64,000 bases of DNA from Comamonadaceae bacterium (GCA_947448745.1 CANFOQ010000008.1:1-64000), one strand, 5' to 3'. Shown: positions 1 to 10,545, counted from the first letter of the stretch. The notes: generated by a model from the letters alone, not told the origin. Numbers and translations are program-made.

Positions 1-654
1 AAGCAACGCATGGTGATTGATTGGTATGTGCGGTGGCGCATTTCCGATCCCTCACAGTACATCCGCAATGTGGGCTTGGATGAAAAAGCCGGTGCCCAAC
101 AACTGACCCGCGTGGTGCGCAATGCATTTCAAGAAGAAATCAACAAGCGCACTGTGAAAGACTTGCTCTCATTGAAGCGCGAAGCTTTGATGGTGGATGT
201 GAAGCGCGAAGTGTTGGAAATCGTCAAAGGCAGCAACCCTTGGGGCATTGATGTGGTTGACGTGCGCATCACCCGCGCTGATTACGTGGACACCATCACC
301 GAGTCGGTTTACCGCAGGATGGAAGCCGAGCGCAAACGCGTGGCCAACGAACTGCGCTCTACGGGCGGCGCTGAAGGTGAAAAAATCCGTGCCGATGCCG
401 ACCGTCAACGCGAGGTCACCTTGGCCAATGCTTATCGCGATGCGCAAAAAATCAAAGGCGAGGGCGACGCTGAAGCCGCACGTTTGTATGCCGAAGCCTT
501 TGGCAAAGATGCCCAATTTGCGCAGTTCTACCAAAGCTTGGAGGCTTACAAATCCAGCTTCAACAAGAAGTCGGATGTGATGGTGCTTGACCCCAGCAGT
601 GACTTTTTCAAAGCCATGCGGGGCAGTGGTGCGGCTGGGCCTGCGAAAAAATAA
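1..654 (+). CDS. hflC: HflC protease modulator, 3' part (5' end outside window)
   Basis: The reading frame is open from base 1, so the start and the N-terminal membrane anchor lie upstream; only about the last 217 residues are present. HflC is an SPFH/band-7 protein that pairs with HflK in a large membrane complex which encloses and modulates the AAA protease FtsH. The visible part has the SPFH-type stretch (VDWYVRWRISDPSQYIRNVG region shortened here to its first residues), then an Ala/Glu-rich helical segment containing EGDAEAARLYAEAFG, typical of the HflC C-terminal coiled coil, and a short tail rich in Gly, Ala and Lys. It is followed by hisZ and purA, the usual order in Burkholderiales. 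Identity is confident although the gene is cut by the window edge. Confidence 0.93.
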   Translation, partial: KQRMVIDWYVRWRISDPSQYIRNVGLDEKAGAQQLTRVVRNAFQEEINKRTVKDLLSLKREALMVDVKREVLEIVKGSNPWGIDVVDVRITRADYVDTITESVYRRMEAERKRVANELRSTGGAEGEKIRADADRQREVTLANAYRDAQKIKGEGDAEAARLYAEAFGKDAQFAQFYQSLEAYKSSFNKKSDVMVLDPSSDFFKAMRGSGAAGPAKK

Positions 655-721
655 GCACAGCCTCGTGGCAGGCTTGTGACAGACCAGTAGAATCCCTTTT
701 TTAACAGCACTTCAACATTTC

Positions 722-1876
722 ATGGCTGCCTGGGTCTTGCCGGATCATATTGCGGATGTATTGCCTTCAGAGGCCCGGCACATCGAAGAATTACGTCGAC
801 TGTGCTTGGACACTGCCCGGGGCTTTGGCTATGAACTGGTCATGCCGCCCATGCTTGAGCATGTCGAGTCCTTGCTGTCGGGTGCCAACACCGACTTGGA
901 TGTCCAAACCTTCAAAATGGTCGATCAACTCTCTGGTCGCACCCTGGGTCTGCGCATCGACACCACGCCGCAAGTCGCCCGCATCGATGCCCATTTGCTG
1001 AATCGCGTTGGCGTGACGCGGCTTTGCTATTGCGGCCCGGTGTTGCACACCAAGCCCTTGGGCCCCTATGCCACCCGCGAGCCTTTGCAACTCGGTGCTG
1101 AAATTTATGGCCACGCAGGGCTCGAAGCTGATTTGGAAATTTTGCAATTGGCCTTGCACAGTTTGCGGGCCAGCCAATTGGCGTCATTTCACATTGACTT
1201 GAGTGATGCGCGGATCTTGCCTGCTTTGCTCAAAGGCCAATCACTGTCAACCGATCAAACCAAGGCCATCACCGATGCGCTGACCCACAAAGACATCAGC
1301 GCCATGCGTGGTCTGTCGGCGCAGTTGCCGCAAGCCTTGGCGCAAGCCTTGCAAGCCCTGGTGCAGATGTATGGTGACCTCCAGGTATTGGACCAGGCCC
1401 GCGTGCAATTCGCTGCCTGGCCAGAGGTCTTGACGGCGTTGGATCAACTCGCATGGTTGGCCTCTCACATCGACCACCCAGTCAGCATCGATTTGGCGGA
1501 TCTGCGCGGCTATGCCTACTACAGTGGCCCACGTTTCTCGGTGTTTGTCCCCGAGTCCAGCGATGCCTTGGTGCGGGGTGGCCGCTACGACGAAGTAGGC
1601 GCCATTTTTGGCCGCAAACGCCCCGCTGCAGGCTTCAGTTTGGACATCAAGGCCTTGGTGAACTTGCTGCCCCATCCCCAACCGCAAGCCGCGATTCGCG
1701 CCCCTTGGCGTGATGATGCAGGTTTGAATGCCACCATTGCCCAACTCCGCGCACAAGGCCACACCGTGGTGTGCATGTTGCCCGGCCATGAAAGTGAAGT
1801 TGACGAGTTCGAGTGCGATCGAGAACTTGTTGACACCTCAGGGGGTTGGACTGTTCAACCCTTGCGACAACAATGA
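722..1876 (+). CDS. hisZ: ATP phosphoribosyltransferase regulatory subunit HisZ
   Basis: HisZ is a catalytically inactive paralogue of histidyl-tRNA synthetase that binds the short form of HisG and makes it responsive to histidine, at the first step of histidine synthesis. The 384-residue protein has the class II aminoacyl-tRNA-synthetase-like core, with [12 protein letters not shown] near residue 78 and a C-terminal [14 protein letters not shown] block around residue 290 equivalent to the HisRS motif region. Length fits HisZ rather than HisRS, as there is no anticodon-binding domain. The ATG at 722 gives the expected N-terminus ([12 protein letters not shown]). It lies 67 bp after hflC and 18 bp before purA, so the three are probably cotranscribed. 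hisG is not in the window. Confidence 0.93.
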   Translation: MAAWVLPDHIADVLPSEARHIEELRRLCLDTARGFGYELVMPPMLEHVESLLSGANTDLDVQTFKMVDQLSGRTLGLRIDTTPQVARIDAHLLNRVGVTRLCYCGPVLHTKPLGPYATREPLQLGAEIYGHAGLEADLEILQLALHSLRASQLASFHIDLSDARILPALLKGQSLSTDQTKAITDALTHKDISAMRGLSAQLPQALAQALQALVQMYGDLQVLDQARVQFAAWPEVLTALDQLAWLASHIDHPVSIDLADLRGYAYYSGPRFSVFVPESSDALVRGGRYDEVGAIFGRKRPAAGFSLDIKALVNLLPHPQPQAAIRAPWRDDAGLNATIAQLRAQGHTVVCMLPGHESEVDEFECDRELVDTSGGWTVQPLRQQ

Positions 1877-1882
1877 CATTGA

Positions 1883-3268
<1,386 letters not shown>

Positions 3269-3295
3269 CAACCTCCACTTACAGAAAGTACAGCC

Positions 3296-3820
3296 ATGTT
3301 GACTGAAGACGGCAAACACCTCTACGTGTCTTATGACGAGTACCACAACCTGATCGAAAAGCTGGCCATCAAGGTGCACCAGTCGGGCTGGGAGTTCGAC
3401 ACCATTTTGTGTTTGGCACGCGGTGGCATGCGCCCCGGTGACGTGTTGTCGCGCATCTTCGACAAGCCCTTGGCCATCATGTCGACCAGCTCTTACCGCT
3501 CGGATGGCGGCACAGTACAAGGCCACTTGGACATCGCCCGCTTCATCACGACACCCAAGGGTGAAATCGCTGGCCGTGTTTTGTTGGTCGATGATTTGGC
3601 AGATTCAGGCCACACCTTGAATGCGGTGATCGACATGCTGCGCAACAACTACAGCCCTATTACCGAACTGCGCAGCGCCGTGATTTGGACCAAAGGGGTG
3701 TCCAGCTTCACTCCCGATTTCTCGGTGGAATACCTGCCCACCAACCCTTGGATACACCAACCGTTTGAGGCCTACGACACCACACGTCCGGCCAATTTGT
3801 TGGAGAAGTGGCGGGTCTGA
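3296..3820 (+). CDS. Phosphoribosyltransferase, hypoxanthine/xanthine type
   Basis: This is a 174-residue type I PRTase. The PRPP-binding loop is LLVDDLADSGHT at residues 96–107, preceded by the LARGGMRPGDVLSR segment typical of the xanthine/hypoxanthine salvage group. Such enzymes transfer ribose-5-phosphate from PRPP to a purine base in the cytoplasm. The place directly after purA supports purine salvage. Whether the preferred base is hypoxanthine, guanine or xanthine cannot be read from the sequence, so no symbol is given. The stop codon is nearly joined to the next gene (4 bp), so both are likely on the purA transcript. Confidence 0.88.
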   Translation: MLTEDGKHLYVSYDEYHNLIEKLAIKVHQSGWEFDTILCLARGGMRPGDVLSRIFDKPLAIMSTSSYRSDGGTVQGHLDIARFITTPKGEIAGRVLLVDDLADSGHTLNAVIDMLRNNYSPITELRSAVIWTKGVSSFTPDFSVEYLPTNPWIHQPFEAYDTTRPANLLEKWRV

Positions 3821-3824
3821 TGGC

Positions 3825-5051
3825 ATGAAGCCGATCACCGACCTGATTCACCACCCCTACCAACCCCCCGGTGACTTCGCGTCGCCCCAAGTTCCTGTCC
3901 ACAAAGCCTCGTCGGTGTTTTTCAACTCCGTGGCGCAAATGCGTTCGCGTCAGTGGTTGGACAAATCTGGCTACACCTACGGTTTGCATGGCACGCCCAC
4001 GACCTTCATTTTGGAAGAGCGTCTTTGTCAGTTGGAAGGTGCCAAGCACTGCTTGTTGCTGCCCAGCGGACTGGCTGCCTTGGCCCAAGTGAACATGGCT
4101 TTTTTGTCGTCTGGCGACGAGGTGCTGCTGCCCGACAACGCTTACGGCCCTTTGAAAACATTGGCCGAGGGAGAGTTGTTGCAATGGGGCATTCGGCATG
4201 CCTATTACGACCCGATGAATCCAGCTGATTTGGCGCAGAGCATCACACCTGCTACCAAATTGGTTTGGCTTGAAGTTCCTGGCTCGGTCACCTTGGAGTT
4301 TCCAGATTTGATCGAGCTCTTGCAGGTTTGCAATCAACACCAAGTGCTGACGGCGCTGGACAACACTTGGGGAGCGGGTTTGGCTTTTCAGCCGTTTGAT
4401 TTGCAAGCCGGTTTGGGGGTCGACATCAGTGTTCACGCGCTGACCAAATACCCCAGCGGCGGCGGTGATGTCTTGATGGGCAGCGTCACCACCTGTCGAG
4501 ACGATTTAGCCCACACCTTGAAGATGAGCCACATGCGTTTGGGTTTCGGTGTTGCGGGCAATGACGTGGAGTTGGTGTTGCGCTCTTTGCCCAGCATGGC
4601 CTTGCGTTATGTGACCCAAGACCGCACTTGTCGTGCCGTGGCCTCTTGGTGCCTGAATCAAGCAGCCTTTGCCCAAGTCTTGCATCCCGCTGTGGTGGGC
4701 TCGCCAGGCCACGCGAACTGGCGGCGTTTGTGTGCAGGCGATGCGCCCAGCAAGACCGCGGTGCATGAGGGTGGTGCAGCTGCCAGCTTGCTGAGCTTGC
4801 GCTTTCAACCCAGTATCGGCGCAGCCCAAGTGGATGCGTTTTGCAATGCCCTCAAGCTGTTCAAGCTGGCGTACAGCTGGGCTGGCCCGATCAGCTTGGT
4901 GGTGCCTTATGACTTGCGTGGCATGCGCCAACAAGCACCGCCGGAGTTGCTGAAGGGCGGCTTTGTCCGCTTGGCCATGGGTTTGGAAGATCCGCAAGAC
5001 CTGATCGCCGATTTGACGCAAGCCCTAGATCAGACCTTGTCTCAAGGGTAG
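3825..5051 (+). CDS. metC: PLP-dependent cystathionine beta-lyase family protein (MetC-like)
   Basis: The 408-residue protein is a Cys/Met-metabolism PLP enzyme of the cystathionine beta-lyase type, which cleaves cystathionine to homocysteine, pyruvate and ammonia. The PLP-binding lysine is K208 in SVHALTKYPSGGGDV, the phosphate-binding region is LPSGLAALAQ near residue 79, and the cofactor-stacking YGLHGTPT lies near residue 52. I chose the ATG at 3825 because it gives MKPITDLIHH, the normal family N-terminus, and lies 4 bp after the PRTase stop; upstream codons overlap that gene. The 3' end overlaps the convergent selU by 10 bp. Cystathionine gamma-synthase-type activity cannot be excluded from sequence alone. 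Confidence 0.86.
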   Translation: MKPITDLIHHPYQPPGDFASPQVPVHKASSVFFNSVAQMRSRQWLDKSGYTYGLHGTPTTFILEERLCQLEGAKHCLLLPSGLAALAQVNMAFLSSGDEVLLPDNAYGPLKTLAEGELLQWGIRHAYYDPMNPADLAQSITPATKLVWLEVPGSVTLEFPDLIELLQVCNQHQVLTALDNTWGAGLAFQPFDLQAGLGVDISVHALTKYPSGGGDVLMGSVTTCRDDLAHTLKMSHMRLGFGVAGNDVELVLRSLPSMALRYVTQDRTCRAVASWCLNQAAFAQVLHPAVVGSPGHANWRRLCAGDAPSKTAVHEGGAAASLLSLRFQPSIGAAQVDAFCNALKLFKLAYSWAGPISLVVPYDLRGMRQQAPPELLKGGFVRLAMGLEDPQDLIADLTQALDQTLSQG

Positions 5052-6124
5052 CGCTGCTTCAAAGCCTGCGCCAAGGCTTGCAGACTGGGTGCATGGCGAT
5101 CGACCAACAATGCCTGTTGCGCTTTTTCAAACTGCAAAAAATTGCGTTGCACCGACTTGGCATAGGTCGGGTCGTAATGCTGTTTCAACAAGTCGTGCAC
5201 CACCCGCACGGTGTCACCAGCATGGACTTGCTGCTGCCATTGCGTCACCACAGCGCGACCTTTCTGAGCCGTCAACACTTCCAAGCGTTTGCAAAACAAG
5301 TCTGCGTCTTGCGCGAAATAGGCATAGTCTTCCAGCAACAATTGCACGCGTTCGCTTTCTGGCAGTTGAACATCAACGCAGGGGCTGGAACGAATGGCCT
5401 CGACCAAGCTTTCAGGCACGCTGACATTGCCAACTTTTTTGCTTTCAGCCTCGACAAACACACTGCGCTGGGGATCCAACTGACGCAAGTGGTTCCAAAT
5501 GCGGGTGTCGAATTGCTTCTGACTCGGCTGAGGCTGACCGGGGATGCGCCCCAGCACTGAACTGCGGTGTTGTGCCAAGGCTTCCAGGTCCAAAATTTGC
5601 ACACCTTCGGCTTTCAAAGCGTGGAGCAAACGGGTTTTGCCAGAGCCCGTGGGGCCCGCCACCACCACAAACCTGAACTGCTGAGACAGCATTGCAATGT
5701 TGTCAACCATGGCCGCTCGAAAGGCTTTGTAGCCACCTTCAATCAGCCACACTTTGAAACCGATTTGACCCAATACCAGCCCCAGTGAGCCGCTGCGTTT
5801 GCCACCACGCCAACAGTAGAGCAGGGGTTGCCAGCTTTTGGGGAGTTGCATAACTTCACGCTCAAGGTGGCGGGCAATGTTGGCGGCCACCAATGCAGCA
5901 CCAAGTTTGTTGGCCTCGAAAGCACTTTCTTGTTTGTAGAGGGTGCCCACCCGAATGCGCTCTTCGTTGGTGAGAGACGGCCAGTTCAAGGCGCCTGGCA
6001 AATGGTCCAAAGCATGTTCAGCTTCGCTGCGGGCATCAATGATGCAACTGAACGCGCCCGCGGTACCCGAAGGCAAGGCCATGCGTTGCATGGCCTCGGA
6101 GGCCGAGACAGGATGCAAGGACAT
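5042..6124 (-). CDS. selU: tRNA 2-selenouridine synthase (MnmH/SelU)
   Basis: MnmH/SelU replaces sulfur with selenium (via a geranylated intermediate) in 2-thiouridine at the wobble position of tRNAs for Lys, Glu and Gln, using selenophosphate. The 360-residue protein has an N-terminal rhodanese domain with the catalytic Cys104 in LLYCWRGGKRSG, and a C-terminal P-loop domain with GPTGSGKT at residues 157–164. The start at 6124 overlaps the tesA stop in a TGATG arrangement, which I prefer to a longer version starting inside tesA. Translational coupling with tesA is likely. Activity would need SelD, which is not in the window. Confidence 0.93.
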   Translation of the reverse strand: MSLHPVSASEAMQRMALPSGTAGAFSCIIDARSEAEHALDHLPGALNWPSLTNEERIRVGTLYKQESAFEANKLGAALVAANIARHLEREVMQLPKSWQPLLYCWRGGKRSGSLGLVLGQIGFKVWLIEGGYKAFRAAMVDNIAMLSQQFRFVVVAGPTGSGKTRLLHALKAEGVQILDLEALAQHRSSVLGRIPGQPQPSQKQFDTRIWNHLRQLDPQRSVFVEAESKKVGNVSVPESLVEAIRSSPCVDVQLPESERVQLLLEDYAYFAQDADLFCKRLEVLTAQKGRAVVTQWQQQVHAGDTVRVVHDLLKQHYDPTYAKSVQRNFLQFEKAQQALLVDRHAPSLQALAQALKQRYP

Positions 6125-6771
6125 CAGAGCATCTTTTTCAACACGGCCCACACATTGGCCAAGATGCGCGGATGGGCTTCAGCTTTGGGGTGGATGCGAT
6201 CGGCTTGGAACATGGCGGTGGGGTCTTTGTCATCGGCCACACCGGCCAGCAAGAATGGCACCAAAGCCGTTTGCTGCTGCTTGCTGATGCGGGCATACAG
6301 GCGACTGAAATCTTCGGCATAGGTGGCACCGTAGTTGGGTGGCACTTGCATGCCCACCAAGACCACCTTGGCCTGGCTGTTTTTGCAAACCTGGATCATT
6401 TTCACAAGGTTGTCTTCGGTCATCTTCAAGGAAAAACCGCGCAAGGCATCGTTGCCACCAAGCTCAATCACCACCAGTTGAGGTTGATGTTGTTTCAACA
6501 AAGCGGGGAGTCGGGCCAAACCACCTGCGCTGGTGTCACCGCTGATGCTGGCGTTCACCACTTGCCATTGGGGTTTGTCTGTTTTGAGTTGATTGGTCAG
6601 CAAAGCCACCCAGCCGCTGCCTCGGGCGATGCCGTATTCGGCGCTCAAGGAGTCGCCCACCACCAACAGCGTGGGTTTGCTTTGTGCAAGAACCGGCAAG
6701 GAGATTGTCAGCCACAGCAACAAGCCCATCCCATACCAGTTAAAGTTCCGACGTCCCAACACCATCTTCAC
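6124..6771 (-). CDS. tesA: SGNH/GDSL esterase, TesA-like (thioesterase I/arylesterase)
   Basis: This is a secreted SGNH hydrolase of the TesA family, which in enteric bacteria is a periplasmic thioesterase, lysophospholipase and arylesterase. A signal peptide is visible (basic start, then LLLWLTISLPVLAQS, cleavage near residue 31). The nucleophile is Ser41 in the block I motif GDSLSAEYG, the oxyanion Asn is in ELGGNDALRG, and the Asp/His pair is in DRIHPKAEAH near the C-terminus. It is 215 residues, the normal size. It is divergent from the ybbA-like ATPase with only 3 bp between start codons, the same gene pair as tesA/ybbA in Escherichia coli. Confidence 0.92.
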   Translation of the reverse strand: MKMVLGRRNFNWYGMGLLLWLTISLPVLAQSKPTLLVVGDSLSAEYGIARGSGWVALLTNQLKTDKPQWQVVNASISGDTSAGGLARLPALLKQHQPQLVVIELGGNDALRGFSLKMTEDNLVKMIQVCKNSQAKVVLVGMQVPPNYGATYAEDFSRLYARISKQQQTALVPFLLAGVADDKDPTAMFQADRIHPKAEAHPRILANVWAVLKKML

Positions 6772-6774
6772 AGC

Positions 6775-7452
6775 ATGTCCTCACCCTTGATCGCGGTTTC
6801 CCACGTTTACAAATCTGTCACTGATGCCACCGGCACCTTGGAGATTCTCTGCGATATCAACTTCCAGCTGCAGGCTCAACAAACCCTGGCCATCGTAGGT
6901 GCTTCGGGCTCGGGCAAAAGCACCTTGCTGGCCATCATGGCGGGCTTGGACACGCCCACCCAAGGCGCTGTGCAAATTGCGGGCTTGGACGTGTTTGCCT
7001 TGAACGAAGACGAACGAGCTGCCATGCGGGCCAAACACATTGGCTTTGTGTTTCAAAGTTTTCAGTTGTTGGCACCGCTCACGGCGCTTGAAAACGTGAT
7101 GTTGCCCTTGGAATTGGCCGGTCATCCCAACCCCAAGCCGGTGGCCAAAGACATGCTGGCCCGGGTGGGTTTGGCCGAACGCTTGAACCATTACCCCAAG
7201 GTGATGAGCGGTGGTGAGCAGCAACGTGTGGCCTTGGCGCGGGCCTTCGTGGTCAAGCCGGATGTGCTGTTGGCCGATGAACCCACTGGCAGCTTGGACC
7301 ACGCCACAGGTGAAAAAGTGATGCAGCTCATGCTGGAACTCAACAAAGAGTTGGGCACCACCTTGGTGATGGTGACCCATGACCGCGCTTTGAGTGAACG
7401 CTGTGACCAGCGACTGGTGATGGAAGCAGGGCGGGCGAGCCTGCAAGCTTGA
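6775..7452 (+). CDS. ABC transporter ATP-binding protein, YbbA/LolD type
   Basis: The 225-residue ATPase has Walker A GASGSGKST at residues 42–50, signature MSGGEQQRVALARA near 143–156, and Walker B VLLADEPTGSLD near 164–175. It belongs to the MacB/LolD/YbbA class, whose members power lipoprotein release, efflux or envelope processes together with an FtsX-like permease. The ATG at 6775 (SSPLIAVSHVYK) is the only start that does not run back into tesA on the opposite strand. In E. coli ybbA is followed by the permease ybbP; here the next gene is convergent smpB 3 bp away, so the permease partner is absent locally. Confidence 0.88.
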   Translation: MSSPLIAVSHVYKSVTDATGTLEILCDINFQLQAQQTLAIVGASGSGKSTLLAIMAGLDTPTQGAVQIAGLDVFALNEDERAAMRAKHIGFVFQSFQLLAPLTALENVMLPLELAGHPNPKPVAKDMLARVGLAERLNHYPKVMSGGEQQRVALARAFVVKPDVLLADEPTGSLDHATGEKVMQLMLELNKELGTTLVMVTHDRALSERCDQRLVMEAGRASLQA

Positions 7453-7455
7453 TCT

Positions 7456-7929
7456 TCAGCGGGTGCGGTTTTTCATGGCGCGTTCCACTTCGCGCTTGCC
7501 TTCGCGGTCTTTGATGGTGTCGCGTTTGTCGTGCTCGGCCTTGCCCTTGGCCAGTGCAATTTCACATTTGATGCGGCCATTTTTCCAGTGCAAGTTCAAC
7601 GGCACCAAGGTGTAGCCCTTTTGCTCGACCTTGCCAATCAAGCGGCGAATTTCGTCTTTATGCAGCAATAGTTTGCGTGAGCGAATGGCGTCAGGGTTGA
7701 CGTGGGTGGAAGCGGTTTTCAAGGGGTTGATCTGGCAACCGATGACGAACATCTCGCCATTGCGAATCACCACATAGCCGTCGGTGAGTTGTACCTTGCC
7801 CTCGCGAGCGGCCTTCACCTCCCATCCTTCGAGCACCATGCCTGCTTCCAGACGTTCTTCGAAAAAATAGTTGAAGGCGGCTTTTTTGTTGTCCGCGATA
7901 CGGGTTTGGGGTGCAGTTTTGCTGGCCAT
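7456..7929 (-). CDS. smpB: SsrA-binding protein SmpB
   Basis: SmpB binds tmRNA and places it in the A site of stalled ribosomes for trans-translation. The 157-residue protein begins with the family pattern [20 protein letters not shown], has [14 protein letters not shown] near residue 40, and ends in a basic tail ([18 protein letters not shown]), all typical of SmpB. It is convergent with the ABC ATPase (3 bp gap) and divergent from ratA, the usual smpB–ratA arrangement in proteobacteria. No tmRNA gene is recognisable in the window. Confidence 0.97.
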   Translation of the reverse strand: MASKTAPQTRIADNKKAAFNYFFEERLEAGMVLEGWEVKAAREGKVQLTDGYVVIRNGEMFVIGCQINPLKTASTHVNPDAIRSRKLLLHKDEIRRLIGKVEQKGYTLVPLNLHWKNGRIKCEIALAKGKAEHDKRDTIKDREGKREVERAMKNRTR

Positions 7930-7937
7930 GGAAAGGG

Positions 7938-7965
7938 TTTAGATCATCAACGAGGTCTTTACAAT
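7938..7965 (+). promoter_or_regulatory. Candidate sigma-70 promoter for ratA–rnfH
   Basis: TTTAGA at 7938–7943 is followed after 16 bp by TACAAT at 7960–7965, a near-consensus -10 box. It lies in the 71 bp between the divergent smpB and ratA starts, and would place the 5' end about 30 bp upstream of the ratA ATG. The -35 box is weak, so this is a suggestion from spacing and position. Confidence 0.4.
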
Positions 7966-8000
7966 GACCCCTGGTGCCAACGTGGCGCAAGCCCCATTCT

Positions 8001-8435
8001 ATGAAAACCGTTGAGAAGTCCGTTTTGATCTGGTTCACCGCCCAAGAAATGTTTGATTTGGTGGTGGACGTCGCTTCCTATCCGCAGTTTCTGCCCTGGT
8101 GCGATCAAACCCAGATTCTCAGCACAGAAGAAGAGGGTATGACCGCACGCATCGGCATGACCTTTGGCGGTTTGCATAAAAGTTTCACCACCCGCAACAC
8201 CCATGTGCCGGGCCGCCAGGTGCAACTCTCCTTGATTGACGGTCCGTTCAAGCAGCTCGATGGCGTTTGGAATTTCATTCCCTTGGGTGAAGAACAAGCC
8301 TGCCGCGTGGAGTTGAAGCTGAGTTACAGCTTTGACTCGGTGTTTGGTGCTTTGGTCGGTCCGGTGTTCGACCGCATTGCCGCCACCTTGGTGGACGCCT
8401 TTGTCAAACGCGCTGAAGTGGTCTATCCCCGATGA
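8001..8435 (+). CDS. ratA: RatA-family START-like protein (coenzyme Q-binding/ribosome-association toxin family)
   Basis: This 144-residue protein is a small START/COQ10-like lipid-binding fold protein. In E. coli RatA was described as a toxin blocking 70S subunit association, and relatives of Coq10 type bind ubiquinone, so the true role is debated. Visible hallmarks are the start KTVEKSVLIWFTAQEMFDLV, then DVASYPQFLPWC near residue 24, and FDSVFGALVGPVFDRIAATLVDAF in the C-terminal helix. The ATG at 8001 gives the standard N-terminus. Its stop overlaps the rnfH start (ATGA), and it is divergent from smpB, the conserved neighbourhood. Confidence 0.9.
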   Translation: MKTVEKSVLIWFTAQEMFDLVVDVASYPQFLPWCDQTQILSTEEEGMTARIGMTFGGLHKSFTTRNTHVPGRQVQLSLIDGPFKQLDGVWNFIPLGEEQACRVELKLSYSFDSVFGALVGPVFDRIAATLVDAFVKRAEVVYPR

Positions 8436-8761
8436 ACATCACCTTGCTGCTGGGTTGGGGGCCGCGAGACATTCGCGCTTTCGAGTGGACGGCGCCAGCA
8501 GGTGCCACGGTGGCCATGGCCCTGACGCAGTTGCAAATATTTTTTTCTGATGGGCGTTTGGACGCTGATGCTTGGCAGGTGGCCGTTTGGGGGAAACCGC
8601 AAACTGCAGACCATGCGTTGCAACACTTAGACCGGGTCGAGGTGCTGCGTGGTTTGCGGGTGGATCCCAAAGTCGCGCGTCGAGAGCGTTTTCAAAAACA
8701 GGGCGCTCGCACAGCCGGCTTGTTTGCCAAGCGAAGAGCAGGTGCCAAACCCGGTTATTGA
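8432..8761 (+). CDS. rnfH: RnfH family ubiquitin-like protein (UPF0125)
   Basis: This 109-residue small protein belongs to the RnfH/UPF0125 family, a beta-grasp fold with no settled function (RatB of the RatAB pair). The family ending is visible: VEVLRGLRVDPKVARRERF followed by a basic tail. It overlaps ratA by 4 bp (ATGA) and is surely cotranscribed with it. The 3' end overlaps the convergent hybrid kinase gene by 7 bp. Confidence 0.86.
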   Translation: MNITLLLGWGPRDIRAFEWTAPAGATVAMALTQLQIFFSDGRLDADAWQVAVWGKPQTADHALQHLDRVEVLRGLRVDPKVARRERFQKQGARTAGLFAKRRAGAKPGY

Positions 8762-10545
8762 TGGGGCTCTGGGTGGCTGGTGCTGCTAGCGGCTTGCGTT
8801 TTTTTCGATGACAACAACAAGCGTTCGGCGGTTTCCATCAACACCTTGCGGTCAAAGGGTTTGAGCAAGAAGCCTTCTGCACCCGCTTGAATGAAGCGCT
8901 CACGGTCGATGGCGTTGACATTGGCGGTCAAGCCCAAAATAGGTGTCAAACGATCTGGGTGACTCAGGTCGCTTCGGATCCGCTTGCTGGCCTCGATGCC
9001 ATCTAATTGCGGCATGACCATGTCCATGAAGACCAAATCGAATGAAGATATTTTCATGATGGAGAGCGCGGACAAGCCATTTTCTGCCTCGCTGATCTTG
9101 GCATTCGGGCATTCCAATTGCAGCATTTGACGCAACAACAAGCGGTTGATGGCCATGTCATCGACGATCAAAAAGCGCCAAGGGCGTTGCCGCAAATCTT
9201 GCGTACCCAGGGCATCTTCGGGCACGTCGCGTTGCGGCGGCATGGCTTCAATCAACGGCAAGGTGAACCAAAAACAACTGCCGGCACCGATCTCCGAGCG
9301 CACGCCGATCTCGCCGCCCATGAGTTCGACCAATCGTTTGGAAATGGCCAGCCCCAAGCCATTGCCGCCATACAAACCTTGGGTTTGTGCCGTGGCTTGG
9401 GAAAAGCGTTCAAACACCAAGGCTTGTTGTTCGGCGGAAATGCCAATGCCGCTGTCTTCCACCTCGAACAAGACCTCATTACCCTGACGGCTGATGCTGA
9501 GTTTGACGTGGCCTTGTTGGGTGAATTTGATGGCGTTGCCCAGCAAGTTCACCAAAATTTGCATCAAGCGATGGCGGTCGGCCAAGATCCATTGCGGCAA
9601 GTTGGGGTCTACTTGGTGTTCATAATCCAGTCGCATGCTCTTGATGCGGTTGACGAATAAACCCGACGCACTGCTGGCAATTTGCCGCAAATCAAAGGCT
9701 TCCGGATGGATGCCCAATTTGCCCGACTGAAATTGGGAATAGTCCAATACATCGTTGATCACGGTCAGCAAATGCTCGCCCGATTGGTGCGTCAATTGCA
9801 ACACCTCTTGCACTTTGGGGTTGTTCAATTGGTTGTCGCGCAGCAATTCGTTGAAGCCCATGATGGCGTTCATGGGGGTGCGCAATTCGTGACTGACCGA
9901 GGCGATGAATTGATCTCGGATGTCCAGGATGGCTTGCAACTCTTGCCGTTTGCGTTCAAGTTCGTTGTTGCGGTTTTTGATCTCTTCAATCGACCGGTTG
10001 GCAAAACCCTGAAAGAACAGGGTGACACCAATCAAACTCGCGGTGGTCACCACATAGACCACCAGACCATAAATCTCATGGGACTTGTCAAACGGTGTGA
10101 ACGAGGGCAGCAAGTGGTTGTAGGTGAGCAAGGTTATCACGGTCAAAATGACGGCGACCACGCCAGCCCAGGTCCAACCGGTGCGCCGTCCCAGCATTTG
10201 CGACATGAGAATCGGAATCAGGTAGAGCCAATTGATGCGCGGGGAAAAAATACCCTGCTCTAGCCATGAAGTCCAAGTGACATCGAGGGCGATGTAAACC
10301 GCCACCAAATTCAAGCACAGCGCAATCGATGCGCCGGCATTGAGCAGCAACAAGGCACAAGCGATGGCGCTGATGACTCCGTATCGGCTGATGGGGGATG
10401 CCAAATGCGGCGTGATCCAGCCTAGCAAGGCGATCGCGCCGATGAAAAACAAGCCAGTGACATACAAGGTCAGCAGTCTGCCTTCGCGCAAGCGGGGCGG
10501 GACCAATCGCCACATCCAAGCCGAGACATTGAATGAGGTGTTCAT
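8755..10545 (-). CDS. Membrane hybrid sensor histidine kinase with receiver domain
   Basis: The 596-residue protein has about six hydrophobic segments between residues 24 and 180, then a short coiled coil (IEEIKNRNNELERKRQELQ region), a HisKA domain with His219 in SVSHELRTPMN, an ATPase domain with N-box NLLGNAIKF near 333 and G-boxes DSGIGIS and GNGLGLAISK, and a C-terminal receiver with phospho-acceptor Asp508 in LVFMDMVMP. There is no PAS, HAMP or separate sensor domain, so the membrane part itself probably senses. The start at 10545 overlaps the stop of the upstream kinase (ATGA). No HPt or DNA-binding regulator lies nearby, so the output is unknown. The region looks like a duplicated pair. 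Confidence 0.9.
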   Translation of the reverse strand: MNTSFNVSAWMWRLVPPRLREGRLLTLYVTGLFFIGAIALLGWITPHLASPISRYGVISAIACALLLLNAGASIALCLNLVAVYIALDVTWTSWLEQGIFSPRINWLYLIPILMSQMLGRRTGWTWAGVVAVILTVITLLTYNHLLPSFTPFDKSHEIYGLVVYVVTTASLIGVTLFFQGFANRSIEEIKNRNNELERKRQELQAILDIRDQFIASVSHELRTPMNAIMGFNELLRDNQLNNPKVQEVLQLTHQSGEHLLTVINDVLDYSQFQSGKLGIHPEAFDLRQIASSASGLFVNRIKSMRLDYEHQVDPNLPQWILADRHRLMQILVNLLGNAIKFTQQGHVKLSISRQGNEVLFEVEDSGIGISAEQQALVFERFSQATAQTQGLYGGNGLGLAISKRLVELMGGEIGVRSEIGAGSCFWFTLPLIEAMPPQRDVPEDALGTQDLRQRPWRFLIVDDMAINRLLLRQMLQLECPNAKISEAENGLSALSIMKISSFDLVFMDMVMPQLDGIEASKRIRSDLSHPDRLTPILGLTANVNAIDRERFIQAGAEGFLLKPFDRKVLMETAERLLLSSKKTQAASSTSHPEPHQ

